A DNA stretch of 64,000 nt from Dactylonectria macrodidyma (Eukaryota > Ascomycota > Sordariomycetes > Hypocreales > Nectriaceae). This document shows positions 1 through 9,906 of this stretch, one piece after another (within the stretch, counting starts at the first letter, position 1; each line of letters opens with the position of its first letter). Position numbers and translations under genes: made by a program. Location: assembly GCA_020744425.1 (NCBI GenBank), contig JAGMUV010000022.1:310001-374000 (forward strand). Reading direction: 5' to 3'. The notes under the pieces were generated by a model, which saw only the letters and a list, made by a program, of their open reading frames with translations, was not told the DNA's origin and searched no databases.

Positions 1-149
1 ACAGAAGGAGGATTAGTAATACCAGCAACCCCTAAAGGAAACTGCATTAGAGAGAAGAGAGTGAGGTAATAGTGTCCTAATATCTAATACAAGCAGATCG
101 GTCATCCATAAAGGATCCGGCCTCTCGCGCAAGATGTTCGGGCCAGCCC
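1..149. other. Unassigned left edge
   Basis: No gene or repeat is recognised here. The similarity to the hAT termini that begins near position 150 does not extend into it. Confidence 0.3.
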
Positions 150-767
150 GTAAGAAGTATCACTTATCTATGACCATTTCGTACAGAGTAGGACTGGCGC
201 AGGGCAGGCCATGTTTGTAACGGTCGTGTCCCTGAGCTAACCTGTACAGAGTATAGGGTAGATCAAAGATTGGTTCCTAAGGGATAGACCGGGGTCTATG
301 TTAGCAGAGCAGTTAGGTTACACTTACTGAGCGGTAGTCGTAGTGTTATGTTAGGTAATAGTCAATATACGATGATGCATAGCAGTCAGAGTAGATTGAG
401 GTAACCAAGTTGTATTGATAGCTGAGGAGCTGCTCATGCTAGATGTGCACTTCTCAGGCGTCTATATAGTTACGGTGTGAGTTGGATCATTAGGATCATC
501 TAATGTTCTAGGTGATCCATGTATGATTGGAGCGAAAAGTGGGGGTGTGCCGTCAGCACACGTGACCAGTTCGCGGCCCAGTAGACATGGGTCGTGACAA
601 TGTTAATCCTTTTGGATAGTTCAGATACAGCATAACACATATCAACCTTATCAAATCATGTTAACTTGCAAATCGCTGGAATTGATTTGATTGAAGCGAG
701 GAATCGGCTGGGTTGATTGATTTGATTGGGGTGATTGATTGATTGAGTTGATTTATGATAAGCGCTG
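150..767 (-). mobile_element. hAT terminal fragment or short derivative, split by a solo LTR
   Basis: After removing the solo LTR at 216-599, the remaining roughly 230 bp is a close inverted copy of the 5' end of the hAT element at 50655-50885. Shared features include the runs of TTGATTGATTTGATT near 700-755, the TTAATCCTTTTGGA block near 604, and the GGCGCAGGGCAGGCCAT block near 195-212. The outer end at 767 carries the same terminal sequence, AGCGCTTATCATAAATCAA read inward. Similarity stops near 150, so this is a truncated copy or a short non-autonomous derivative. No transposase is present. Confidence 0.75.
216..599. mobile_element. Solo LTR (384 bp)
   Basis: The sequence starts TGTAACGGTCGTG and ends GGGTCGTGACA, so it has the TG...CA form of an LTR with short imperfect terminal inversion. 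It is flanked by a perfect 5-bp direct repeat ATGTT (211-215 and 600-604). It interrupts the hAT-like sequence exactly where the related copy near 50820 is continuous. No coding sequence is inside. This is the product expected from LTR-LTR recombination of a Copia- or Gypsy-type element. The family is not identified. Confidence 0.85.
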
Positions 768-1184
768 TCAGACAGTGTTCTCATGTGGCATTTGCGACTG
801 TGTCATATTGGGCTTGCAGCATTGCAGATCTGAGGAGATATTCACGATCCCCATCCATTGTAGATAGTATATTAAAAAAAACAAATGGGTTTTTTTTTTT
901 TTTTGGATCAATTTGGAGGTTAAATGGCGATTCAATTGCCGAGATACAAGTGAGGGTTGTGATGCATGTAGGACGAGGCGGGGGTGACGAAGTTGTGGGT
1001 CCCGACTCTAGTAGGTGTGGTTATTCACTAAAATGAGGGTACATAAACTTTAGTGGGACCGTCACCTAAAGTGAGGTACCGTATTATTTTTTTGCAAAGT
1101 CAACGGATCGTGCAACCAGAGCTAGTGCCTCAGGCACGATTTCGCGGCTCTGGCCAGCTAGCTCAGTGGGCGGCACCAGTGTCG
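768..1184. other. Intergenic, T-tract
   Basis: Nothing coding is recognised. A T-rich homopolymer tract lies near 888-904. This is the 3' flank of the minus-strand gene that ends at 1185. Confidence 0.4.
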
Positions 1185-2171
1185 TCAGTCTACCGGACGG
1201 AACACGGACTTGCCTTCCCACAGGTGGGAGTAGAGCGCCCGGTGGTCCAGTCGTGCTTCGTCATCGTCTTGAGTGAACACCTCGTCCACCAGGACCTCGC
1301 GCAGCTGCTCCTGGACACCTTCGCCGTAGCCCTGCCGGTAGGTGTCTAGGTCGAAATGGATATCTGCTTCCACGCGCGCCTCCGTGCAGTGCTCGTCCTC
1401 GATGACCAGGCGGGCGCGGATGGTGCCCGCCTGGAGGGTGTTGTCATTATAGTAGCCGTAGACGACCTCCGCCTCGATATCTCCTCCGACGTACATCTCG
1501 CCGTCGGTGTACACCGCGTGGGCGTTCACGTTCCCGCCCACGGCCACGCTTGAGTCAGGTCCTGCGTCCGCCATAAATCCGTCGACGGTCAGAGAACCGG
1601 TGATCACAAAGGGGCACAGCACCCGGAGACGTCCTTGCACGATGAGATCGCCATGATGGAAGAACGGTTCTCGCAGTTCCTGCTCACCCACCATGGTCCG
1701 GGTGCTGGAGGTGTCGCCGAGCACTCTTCGGCACAGCTCCAGCATCCACGGCGCATAGTCGGGCACGCCGCTGCGCTTCAGCGCGGCGATGAAATTCTGG
1801 TAGCTGTCGTAGGTGTGTTCCAGGAACTTCTGCAAGGCGGGGCTCTGTTCCAGGAACCTCTTGGGGCTGGAGTCGTCGTTTGTGACAGGTCCTGCAACTC
1901 CTGCCAGCTCTGCTTCGGAGTCCGGCAGGTCACCGGAGCCTCTGGCTGCCTCTTCTTGTTGGTTGCGCCTGTGCATCAGCTCGCCACGGGCTAGGCGCTC
2001 GAATGCCCATCGGAGCCAGGACAACCTGACGGAGTGGGGCTCGCAGGACTTGTCTCCGACACTGAGATCGTCCTCACCCTCCCCGTGCAGCTCGTTTGCA
2101 GCCCGGCGTATCGCGTCCATGTCGATGTGCAGCGGCCTTCGCTGTTCTTTGCTATGCTCCGGCAGAGTCAT
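1185..2171 (-). CDS. Bactofilin-like / polymer-forming beta-helix protein
   Basis: The open frame encodes 328 residues from the ATG at 2171. The frame stays open upstream to an ATG at 2408, which would add 79 residues of less protein-like sequence, so 2171 is preferred. Residues about 170-275 form a glycine-spaced, beta-strand-rich ladder (GDLIVQGRLRV, GSLTVDGFMA, VAVGGNVNAHAV, MYVGGDIEAEVVYGYYND, AGTIRARLVIEDE). It resembles the right-handed beta-helix of bacterial bactofilins and related bacterial 'polymer-forming' proteins of unknown role. The N-terminal 170 residues are charged and have no recognised domain. There is no signal peptide or membrane segment. The frame has no internal stop, unlike the repeats around it. 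The resemblance is by eye, and the function is unknown. Acquisition from bacteria is possible but unproven. Confidence 0.6.
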   Translation of the reverse strand: MTLPEHSKEQRRPLHIDMDAIRRAANELHGEGEDDLSVGDKSCEPHSVRLSWLRWAFERLARGELMHRRNQQEEAARGSGDLPDSEAELAGVAGPVTNDDSSPKRFLEQSPALQKFLEHTYDSYQNFIAALKRSGVPDYAPWMLELCRRVLGDTSSTRTMVGEQELREPFFHHGDLIVQGRLRVLCPFVITGSLTVDGFMADAGPDSSVAVGGNVNAHAVYTDGEMYVGGDIEAEVVYGYYNDNTLQAGTIRARLVIEDEHCTEARVEADIHFDLDTYRQGYGEGVQEQLREVLVDEVFTQDDDEARLDHRALYSHLWEGKSVFRPVD

Positions 2172-2555
2172 GTCACCGGACTCAAGCGGTACACTTTTGA
2201 CACGGAACGGGTGACTGCTGTCATCAGAGTTTGAAGCTTCATAAGTAATATACTGATAGACGAGGGGGTTTCTTCCCACAAGTCGTTGGTTGGGACTGGA
2301 GAAAAAGGGGCGCTTGGTGGGTGGGAGGTGTAGCAAGAGCCTCAGTTTTATCCCGCATTGCGTCTGGCTTTGTTTCGGCAGTGCACTTAGCAATTTCAAT
2401 GTGTTCATTAGACAGCAAGGGGCCGTTGCACGTGCGCAACCACCCAACCTATCAACCTACAGGAGATGCAAACTGCAAGCGGCTTGCCTAAAAGAGCCTT
2501 GAGGAACGAAGTCAGGGACAAGAACTGTCAAGAATGAAGCTGGTTAAGGGGATTT

Positions 2556-2586
<31 letters not shown>

Positions 2587-3116
2587 AGGTTTTGGTGAAG
2601 CAGTAAGTTTTGGTGGCTCGGCCATTGTGATTGGCAGCTTGCCTTTTGAAATGCACCTCTCTAGGTTTCGATGAAACCCTGAGAACGGCAATTGCGGAGG
2701 TGCATCATGAGGACTCACATTCAAAAACAGAGAACCGAAGGCATCGGATTCAATTCATTCAAAGACAAGGAAATCATAGTCTCTACTGCCTGCACTATCG
2801 TGAGAAACATGGCGACGCGCCAAGTGCGGTTCGAGTTCTACTGCGACAATGCCCCCAGCGCCGGCGACTGATAGATGGGCGCCTGGGCGCGCCCGCTGAC
2901 TCACCCCCCCCCAACCGTGTTTTCCAATTGGTCCATCTGAAACATTGAATGAAAGAGAACAAGTTGTTTTAAACAATTAATTTCTTCCTCGTTACAGCTT
3001 CTAAGAATCAGTGACTAACTAAAAAGATTAAATTTACATTTTCACTGCAATGCACTATTTAACTGTATTTCCCTCAGAGTATAAAGCCTATTATTTACTG
3101 CCATCTCTTTCCACAC
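2172..3116. other. Intergenic, A-tract
   Basis: This is the upstream region of the beta-helix gene. An A-tract of about 24 bp lies near 2562-2585. Short open frames here have no recognisable protein features. Confidence 0.35.
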
Positions 3117-3259
3117 TAACGTACATAATAAGCGAATGTCCTAGACAAGCGAAATGTCCTAGACAAGCGAATGTCCTAGACAAGCGAATGTCCTAAAAAT
3201 CCTAACCTCTAAGATTAAAACCTCAATATAACCACAGAAATATAATCAATCAATTAAAA

Positions 3260-5114
3260 CTAATCGCTATGCTCTTCTCCAGAGGTCTTAATTATAGCCT
3301 GACAGGTCCTTGCATTATGACCAGCCTTTCTACATGTTCCACAGCGCCTTTCCCTCGATAGCGCCAACCTTCGCCGACTACTACTTCTCGATGATTCAGC
3401 CACTACCTGCGCATTAACGTCTCTCTGATCCATCTCATCCCTTCCCTCATCTAGAGTCATCTTTCCTCCTTTACTTAGGTGGGTTTTTTTAGCTCTGCGC
3501 CGCTTGCTAAGAGTCTCATTTGCTTGTTAAAGAATCTGGACTTTAGCTTTTAATAGGGCATTCTGATGCATTATTGCCTTTATTCCCTTTGAAAGTGACT
3601 TAAGCGCCTCGAGAATTGATGTTAGAGAGCTGCTCTAATGCCTTCTCATTCGTCTTTCGAGATATTCAGACTGAGAGCTAGCCTCAAGCATGGTCTTTGG
3701 GGTCTTTGAGACCCAAGGGTCGGGGAGGCTGACATCATCCTCGGCCAGTGTTAGAGTCTGTAGCTGCATATCAAGCTTTAATATGACATTTTCTGGGTCT
3801 AAAGGAGCAAGTCCAGCCCCTCGAAAACCCCCTTTAATATTGCTTGCTATTATGGCGGCTTGGTGGGCGGTATAAAAGGCTGGGAAGAACTCAGTCTTTA
3901 AAACGTAGGTTATAGAGCATCTAATCAACCGCTCAATTTCTTGACCGTAGGCTGTTTTAAGCGGCCCAAAGCACCCGACATCAAGAGGCTAAAGTGAATA
4001 AGACGAATGAGGCGGCATACAAAGCGTAATAATATCGTTCTATTCACAATATTTCTCAAAGTCGACTGAGTGGTGACTTTCATGCCCGTCAAGGATCAGA
4101 AGACGATAGCGACTGGTTAATCGATTCTTCGTGTGCTGGTCAAAGTGCTTGAGCTACTGAAGACCTGTTTTATTATCGGTCTAGCCATTTGGAGTTATTA
4201 TAATAGCCTAATCGCCCGGGAGGTTGCTTTCCCAATACCAGCTAGCGAGGTGATATTGGCCTGTAACTACGATAAACGGCTGGTGTCATGGGCCAGATGA
4301 GATCAACTCAAGAGGTAATGCCACTGTATTGCGAGAATACTACGATGAAGAGGAAAGAGAAAGCGGGCAGGCGCGTAGACGCGTGGACGCGTTGATAGTC
4401 CCTGTGGCCTGCCCCGTGCGTCCTAGTTACGTATCGACTCCACCCTGGGTCCAGCACTCCAGACGCTCCCGTCACAGCTGGATCGCCTAGCTTTCTGCAT
4501 TAATCGCCTGAATGACTGTAACCCATTCTTAGTTTCTAGGCTGGACTGATTTCAGATTTCTACGCCTATCTGCGCCTATAATGACCATTCTGCTTGCAAT
4601 TATGCCCATTATAAAGCCGGTCTTATTAAAGTTATAGATATTAGCTAGGTCAATACTATATTTCGCGATTATGTTCTCTACGAGCCTGAACTAGTCGCGA
4701 ATAATAGTTAGATCTTCGCATTTAGCTCTTTAATAGTTATATTTACGAAAAATAATGTGTCTTAAGCTCTTAGTGTCGCCTGATGAAGTTAGAAGCCCAG
4801 CGCTTGCTGACAGGTGACGCGTCGCGGTCAGCGAGCAGTCAGTTGGCCATTTCTTTAATACTACGCAGTCGCGGGGGAAATCCTCGCGAATCCAAATTAA
4901 GAATGAACTGAATAATGATCTATTCCTCTAGATCAGATAGGCGACGCGATTTCGGGATCCAATCGCGTTGAGATTGAATGCCATTCTGTTGGCGACGAAG
5001 CCTTTGCTCCTTAACGTCATAGGTGCTAGCAGCGCTTCGGACACTTAATTTTGGGTCATTTTGAAGAGCAAGAAGGGCAAGAAGGGTTTTTGCTTCAGTA
5101 TTTGACTATAACAT
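3260..5114 (-). pseudogene. Fot1/pogo-like transposase remnant (element A)
   Basis: The reading frame starts at an ATG 98 bp inside the right end, the same offset as in B, C and D, and is full of stops. Recognisable parts are an N-terminal helix-turn-helix region, a DDE part with many stops, and the stretch 3635-3928 corresponding to the sequence after the third catalytic motif (TEFFPAFYTAHQAA). The C-terminal tail (3260-3460) keeps a CCHC zinc knuckle (C-x2-C-x4-H-x4-C). A 193-bp solo LTR interrupts it at 4284. It cannot encode an active enzyme. Confidence 0.85.
4284..4476. mobile_element. Solo LTR (193 bp) inside element A
   Basis: The sequence begins TGTCATGGGCCAG and ends CTCCCGTCACA, and is flanked by the 5-bp duplication GCTGG (4279-4283 and 4477-4481). 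Element B is uninterrupted at the same point. An inverted copy of the same LTR family lies at 60836-61030. Confidence 0.9.
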
Positions 5115-5287
5115 ATTGGGTGGTTAAGAAATGTGTGTTTAAATAAAAAGATGAGAGTTTCTGGGGAAAATGCGCCGCATACTTGGATGCGCCGCATGCT
5201 TATCACATACGTTATAATATACTGATCTATTAAGCCAGTTGTTGAATGTAAGGCTTGCTGCTTCTTGCTGTCCCTTTTAACGCTCTT

Positions 5288-7121
5288 CTATATGTCTTTT
5301 ATGCCTCTTCTCTTGCTTGCTAACGGATTGTCCTCCATCTCCTTAATGACTTGGGCTTTAACGCGTTTATTCTCTGCCTTGCTCCAATCTAAATACGCTA
5401 TTATCTCTTCTTTCGTCCATTCCCTTGATCCTGTTGAAGTGATATAGCGCTTGGCTATTTGTTTGTAGTCCAGACACCACTCATAGCTCTGCTTGTCGTA
5501 CCTTTGTGGCAGTCCCATCGCCTTACGATATTGCTGGTTTGTCTTGATGCTGCTAGTGGGCTGCGCTGTGAACTACGCGCTTCTTGTAATAATATACTTT
5601 CTATATATAGCTTGCGGCGAGTCGTACTTCGGTGGTGAATGCAGGAGGGGCTCGTGCAAATGGCATGGTTGTTGCACTACAGACTCTCTGCTGACGGAGC
5701 TTGGCGCAGTTCCTGCCGGACCGTCTGGAATGATAGGGGAATGGGGCCCTGTAGGGGAATCTTGTATAGTAGGCAAAGGCGGGATAAGTGGGGTTGGTAT
5801 AGCAGCGATATATAATGCGGTAGGTCGTGAGGCTGGCTCCGAAGCAAAGTCTGATTGTGAAAGTAATTCTGAGTGCCTCAAAGGGCATGCCTTTGAGGTC
5901 ATTGTATGGCCAACCGTACGGCATTTGCTGCATGTGCTTGGAGCCCGTGTAGTAGCTTTAACTGCTGTAGATCCTGTCTGGACAGAAAGCGTTGTCTCCC
6001 CATCACTCAATAGTTCCCATTGAGACCGCTGCTTTCGCACACTGGGCTGAGTCCTGCGCCCACTTGCTCGCATTCCGGTAGTCTTCCGAGACCCGAGAGG
6101 TAATGTCCTTCTCTAACTTGACAGACTGCTTTGCGACTAGCTGGCCTTGCCCGCGAAGTGGGCCAGAGTCGTCTTGTTCCGACTTCCAGGTGATCGGCCG
6201 CGGCGCTCTGGCTGACTGCTTTGAGGCTGACTGTCTAAACCTTGACGGCTCCGGGTTTGACTGCTGGCCCTAACTACCATACTCGCCGGTAGAGGCTGGG
6301 GTTTTTTTTTTTGGCCGTCTATGAAGATTGGTAGCGATCTTTGGGTCCAGGATCCGGCGATGTACGTCTTCGCTCACAGGCTCTCGTAGATGCCACAGCG
6401 GATGGATATCCCACTTGGTTAGAGGCGTTGCCGTGATAAGCTTCCTGTAGACATATCGACTTCGCTGTCCAGGTCGAATCATACCATGCGCCTTGATAAC
6501 ATCAAAGCCATGGGTTTTCGCAAAACTGTTAACCCTAGCAAAAAGGGCGTCAACCGACGGAGCTGGATCGCCAGGAATTGGTGGGTTTGAGATTGTTTCG
6601 ATAGCGTTGGATCTCGAGCTGGCATCTGACAGTCCGTGCTGCTCACACGGCTCCTCGCCCTGGGCAGGCACCTCCGGAAGCAATGAGACCTGAACAGGGC
6701 TTGTGACTGGCTGTGAAAAAGTCACTCGGCCTCGTTGCTCTTGACGCCTTTGTTCGGCCCAGGCAAGGTCCCTTTCGTGGGCCAAGGCAAGTGCAGAGGC
6801 GAGGTGCCGGTCTGTTTGTACGAGCTGGCGACCCAATCCTAAGGCAGTCGGGAGGATCGTCCTTCTCGTTACAGCTCGCGTTATACGCTCATCTCGGCTC
6901 TGTTGATTGGTACACTGCCTCTCCCGTATGGTCTTGGCCGGGTCTGGTATCAGTGTGTCAACGTGTTGGAACGGTTGGCTTGGTCGATACTGGGAGGTGC
7001 GATAATTGTTCCGGAGGTATATATCTGATTTTCGCCACTGAACACCTGGAATATCCTTGCCGATCGAACCGTGAAGTTCAGGCAGAGAGTAAAAATGCTG
7101 ATTGAGCCATCCTGCAGGCAC
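5288..7121 (-). pseudogene. FAR1-like / zinc-knuckle transposon-type protein remnant
   Basis: Three minus-strand pieces lie in order. 7121-6270 contains a stretch (residues about 190-225: SVDALFARVNSFAKTHGFDV) that resembles the start of the FAR1-type DNA-binding domain of fungal Mutator-like transposases. 6073-5573 contains a zinc-knuckle-like CSKCRTVGHT...C, as found near the C-terminus of such proteins. 5518-5288 is a short, charged, conserved-looking segment (REWTKEEIIAYLDWSKAEN). The catalytic DDE core was not found between them. No terminal inverted repeats were located. This may be a decayed Mutator-like element or a derived FAR1-domain gene. Confidence 0.35.
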
Positions 7122-7130
7122 GCCGCCCGT

Positions 7131-7837
7131 ACCTTCCGTACTATATTGACATATTTCGAGGCTGGCCGTTAAACTGCCTGACGACTGGTCTGAGTTGCTC
7201 GACGAAGGCCGTGATGGCGTTTGACGGCGGGGGATTGATCGTGCTGATTGGACTTCTGCGACGGTTTATATTGGCGGCAGCGGCATCAGGTGAAGGCATT
7301 ATAGAGCTGCTCCTTCTTATAGTCAGGTCGCCTGGACAGACCATCGGCAGGATTGGTAATGACGGGAATATGTGGTCACGTAATGTTAAACAGGGATAAC
7401 GTCATTATCCAGCAGTTCTTTCTACGATTGGTTGTGCTCGGTTTCAGTGTGGCCGTGTTGATAAACGTATTGTACTCGTCGGCGTTGAGAGAAATAATGG
7501 CGATGGCCGAGATACCGCGATGTGACGCGAATTGTCAACCAGCTGGCAAGAATGCGGCAGAATTCTGGTGCGTACAGGTGCACTAATAGGTGGGATTTGG
7601 ACCAATGAGAAGCGCAAAAGGTGCGGCACCCGTAAGCTTGCGGCACCCGTATCAAAATGGTGCGGCACCCCTATCAATTGCCAAAATATGATCTGGATCG
7701 GTTCTGGATATCCAGGAGGCAGCACGCTTCACCTCTGGACTGGATTGGAGCAACCCTCAGATCCAGCTCCAATCCAATCCAATAAGATCACTGTGTCCGA
7801 TATCAATCTGATTTGCTTCCTATGGACTTCATATACA
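7131..7837. other. Intergenic with a triplicated short word
   Basis: No gene is recognised. The word TGCGGCACCC occurs three times between about 7620 and 7671 at irregular 17-23 bp spacing. A small inverted repeat of GGATTGGAGC type lies near 7740-7780. Confidence 0.35.
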
Positions 7838-7838
7838 A

Positions 7839-8090
7839 TCAACTAATGAGAAGCAAAAACATCAAATAAATCCCGAGGGAGTGGCAAGAAAATAAGATAA
7901 TCAGGACTTCTCAACGATCATGAATCAACTAATGAAAAGCAAAACATCAAATACCGAGGGAGTGACAAGAAATATAAGGAAATCCAGACTTCTCAACGAT
8001 CATGAATCAACTAATGAAAAGCAAAAACATCAAAGACCGAGGGAGTGACAGGAAAGATAAAGAAATCCAGACATCTCAACAATCATGAAT
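7839..8090. repeat. Minisatellite, about three copies of an 82-86 bp unit
   Basis: Units start at about 7841, 7927 and 8009, each beginning AACTAATGARAAGCAAAA and containing CCGAGGGAGTG and CTTCTCAACGATCATGAATC. A partial fourth copy ends near 8090. The array lies just downstream of the stop codon of the minus-strand cysteine-rich protein gene and may fall in its 3' untranslated region. Confidence 0.9.
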
Positions 8091-8168
8091 CAACCCCCCA
8101 AGCCCAACCAGCGAACCCGTCTCATCGTCATCAAGACCACGAGCCCTCATCAACATCATTCAAGCCCT

Positions 8169-8648
8169 TCAGTCATCGTCGTAACCGTGGCTTCCACGCT
8201 TACACTCCTGCCTATAAGGGTTCCACTTCTTGCCCTTAGGGCATCGGCACTTCTTATTGTACTTATGATACTCCTGTCCCTTCTTCTTGCAGTGGCATTT
8301 GCCATGCTTCCAGTACGCATCGTCGCCACAATCAGGCTTGCAAGTCTTGGAGTAGTCGTCATATTTGTATCCGTCCTTCTTGCAGCGGCATTTGCCATAC
8401 TTCCAGTACGCATCATCGCCGCAGTCAGGCTTGCAAGTCTTGGAGTAGTCGTCATATTTGTATCCGTCCTTCGTACAGACACACTTGCCATACCGTTCTT
8501 CCGTGCCCTTGGGACAGTAGCCACGAGCGATAAGGTCATCGCCGATGTCCCTTTCCTCGAGGCCAACATCTTCGGCCTCGGGGTTTGGGAGGGCAGTCAC
8601 AGAGAACGCGCCCAAGAGGAGAGGAAGGAGGAGTGTTTTGAGAAGCAT
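8169..8648 (-). CDS. Small secreted cysteine-rich tandem-repeat protein
   Basis: The protein is 159 residues from the ATG at 8648. The open frame extends three codons further to a TTG, which is not a likely fungal start. Residues 1-20 (MLLKTLLLPLLLGAFSVTAL) are a clear secretion signal, followed by an acidic pro-like segment. The mature part has 14 cysteines and a 31-residue unit (CKPDCGDDAYWKYGKCRCKK...YDDYSKT) present about twice, with flanking partial units. The repeats are close to identical at DNA level (93-bp period, about 8290-8470). It is rich in Lys, Tyr and Gly and ends in a His/Asp tail. No family is assigned. Size, cysteine density and a transposon-rich setting fit a secreted effector-like or antimicrobial-like protein, but activity is not shown by the sequence. 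Confidence 0.8.
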   Translation of the reverse strand: MLLKTLLLPLLLGAFSVTALPNPEAEDVGLEERDIGDDLIARGYCPKGTEERYGKCVCTKDGYKYDDYSKTCKPDCGDDAYWKYGKCRCKKDGYKYDDYSKTCKPDCGDDAYWKHGKCHCKKKGQEYHKYNKKCRCPKGKKWNPYRQECKRGSHGYDDD

Positions 8649-9669
8649 GTTAGGCAACTGTAGTAGCCTTTGGCAGTAAAGGTAGGGTGATAGGATAAAA
8701 AAATGTTTGAGGAGTTGTGTAGTATAGTATCGAGACTAGAACGAATGCTAGAGGATGTCCTAGAGGCCACCTGAGGAGCATTAATGCGTTTAGTGAAGAG
8801 AATGATGGGGATTATATACAAAACTTGCCTCGTGCTCGTATCCATCCTTGATTATCTACAAAGAACACCTTAAATCACCACAGACCATGCTCCCATCTCT
8901 TGGGATTAGATGATACTATTCTTAGAAGTCATTAGACTTTAATCACTAGTTCTAAAGTCACTAGCCCCCACACCCACCCATTTCCTCTATTGAACAAAGG
9001 ACCTACATAAGCAAGTTTAGCCACCAACAAATAGTTAGCCTGAATGCGTGTTCCAATTGGAGGAGAGGGACCTTGGACCAGGCTGGCGAGAGAACATTGT
9101 TCCGACAATGCAGCCCAGTGAAGTGATACGAAAGAGGGATTAGGAGGGAGATGATCCGCAGACTTGCTAGCCAGAATTTGATAGTTGCAGTGCCTTGTCA
9201 GTGTCACTTTAATAGGCTAGTGATGATTATCTGGTAATTTCAATATGAAAAGGGGTCCTATCGCTGAACGAATATCTGTGCTGTGGGTTTGTTAGTGGTT
9301 GCCGTTAACGTTAACTGATCGTGACAAAGAGGCGTCGGTATGTTGGCGTTCCGTCTGCAGCTGGAAAGCATGAGCTGGAATATGTACAGAGTCCCGAATA
9401 CGAGATGTTGAGATGGACGTATAGGCAGTGTTCGAATATGGTGTTGGCGTCCTCGAGACGTGGTTAGACAATTGCACCAAGGCTTATTTTAGATGTGTTG
9501 GAAGTCTATTAGCCATACATACATAGTCCCAGGCGCTTCCATGCTGCAACGTCAACACCACCAGCGAGATGATTAGGTTAGGGGTAAACGGCTTTCCGGC
9601 TGGCCAGGGAGTGGTACCATTCCCGAGTGTCTGGGCTGGAAGGGCTGGAACTCAAAACAGGGTACGGAG
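8649..9669. other. Intergenic, gene-poor
   Basis: This holds the presumed promoter of the cysteine-rich protein gene, then about 900 bp in which no gene, RNA or repeat is recognised. Confidence 0.35.
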
Positions 9670-9906
9670 TATCCCATCAGTTGTCAGAAACCTCCGGAGG
9701 GGTCACGGCAGGGGGGGGTTAGGTCAATAACATCTATTTATATTGGCGATACTTCAATTAGCACCAAGTTTCGCCTAAGCAATAAGTTCTCATTGCATTA
9801 GGCCATAACAGATAAGGTCATAATAACCGCATGATCAAACCCATCTATTATAGCTATAACGCTGGGGCGGGGTACGGGGCGGAGGTTTCTGACAACTCAT
9901 GGGATA
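9670..9906. mobile_element. MITE-like element (237 bp)
   Basis: A 27-bp terminal inverted repeat with one mismatch is seen: TATCCCATCAGTTGTCAGAA and onward at the left (9670-9696) and its complement at the right (9880-9906). The interior is non-coding and AT-rich. Flanks GTACGGAG and GCTACGAG are alike but not identical, so a target duplication of about 8 bp is only possible. The superfamily is undetermined. Confidence 0.8.

Larger units (their letters stand above)
3119..5212 (-). mobile_element. Fot1/pogo-like element A
   Basis: The element is bounded by TA target duplications (3117-3118 and 5213-5214). The left end reads ACGTACATAATAAGC followed by four near-identical 17-18 bp units (AAGCGAATGTCCTAGAC type). 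The right end, read inward, is ACGTATGTGATAAGC followed by a different word (ATGCGGCGCA) repeated twice. Length is 2,094 bp. Subtracting the inserted solo LTR with its duplication (198 bp) and the two extra left units (35 bp) leaves 1,861 bp, matching elements B and D (1,860 bp). The two ends carry different words, which suggests a recombinant element or relaxed end recognition. Confidence 0.85.

Noticed and set aside
2755..2976. Short frames on both strands near 2800
   Set aside because: Only about 20 codons look protein-like and nothing is recognised. Not enough to call a gene.
8085..8663. Plus-strand hydrophobic open frame opposite the cysteine-rich gene
   Set aside because: It repeats in step with the sense-strand 93-bp units and has no start context. 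The sense frame has a signal peptide and conserved cysteines.
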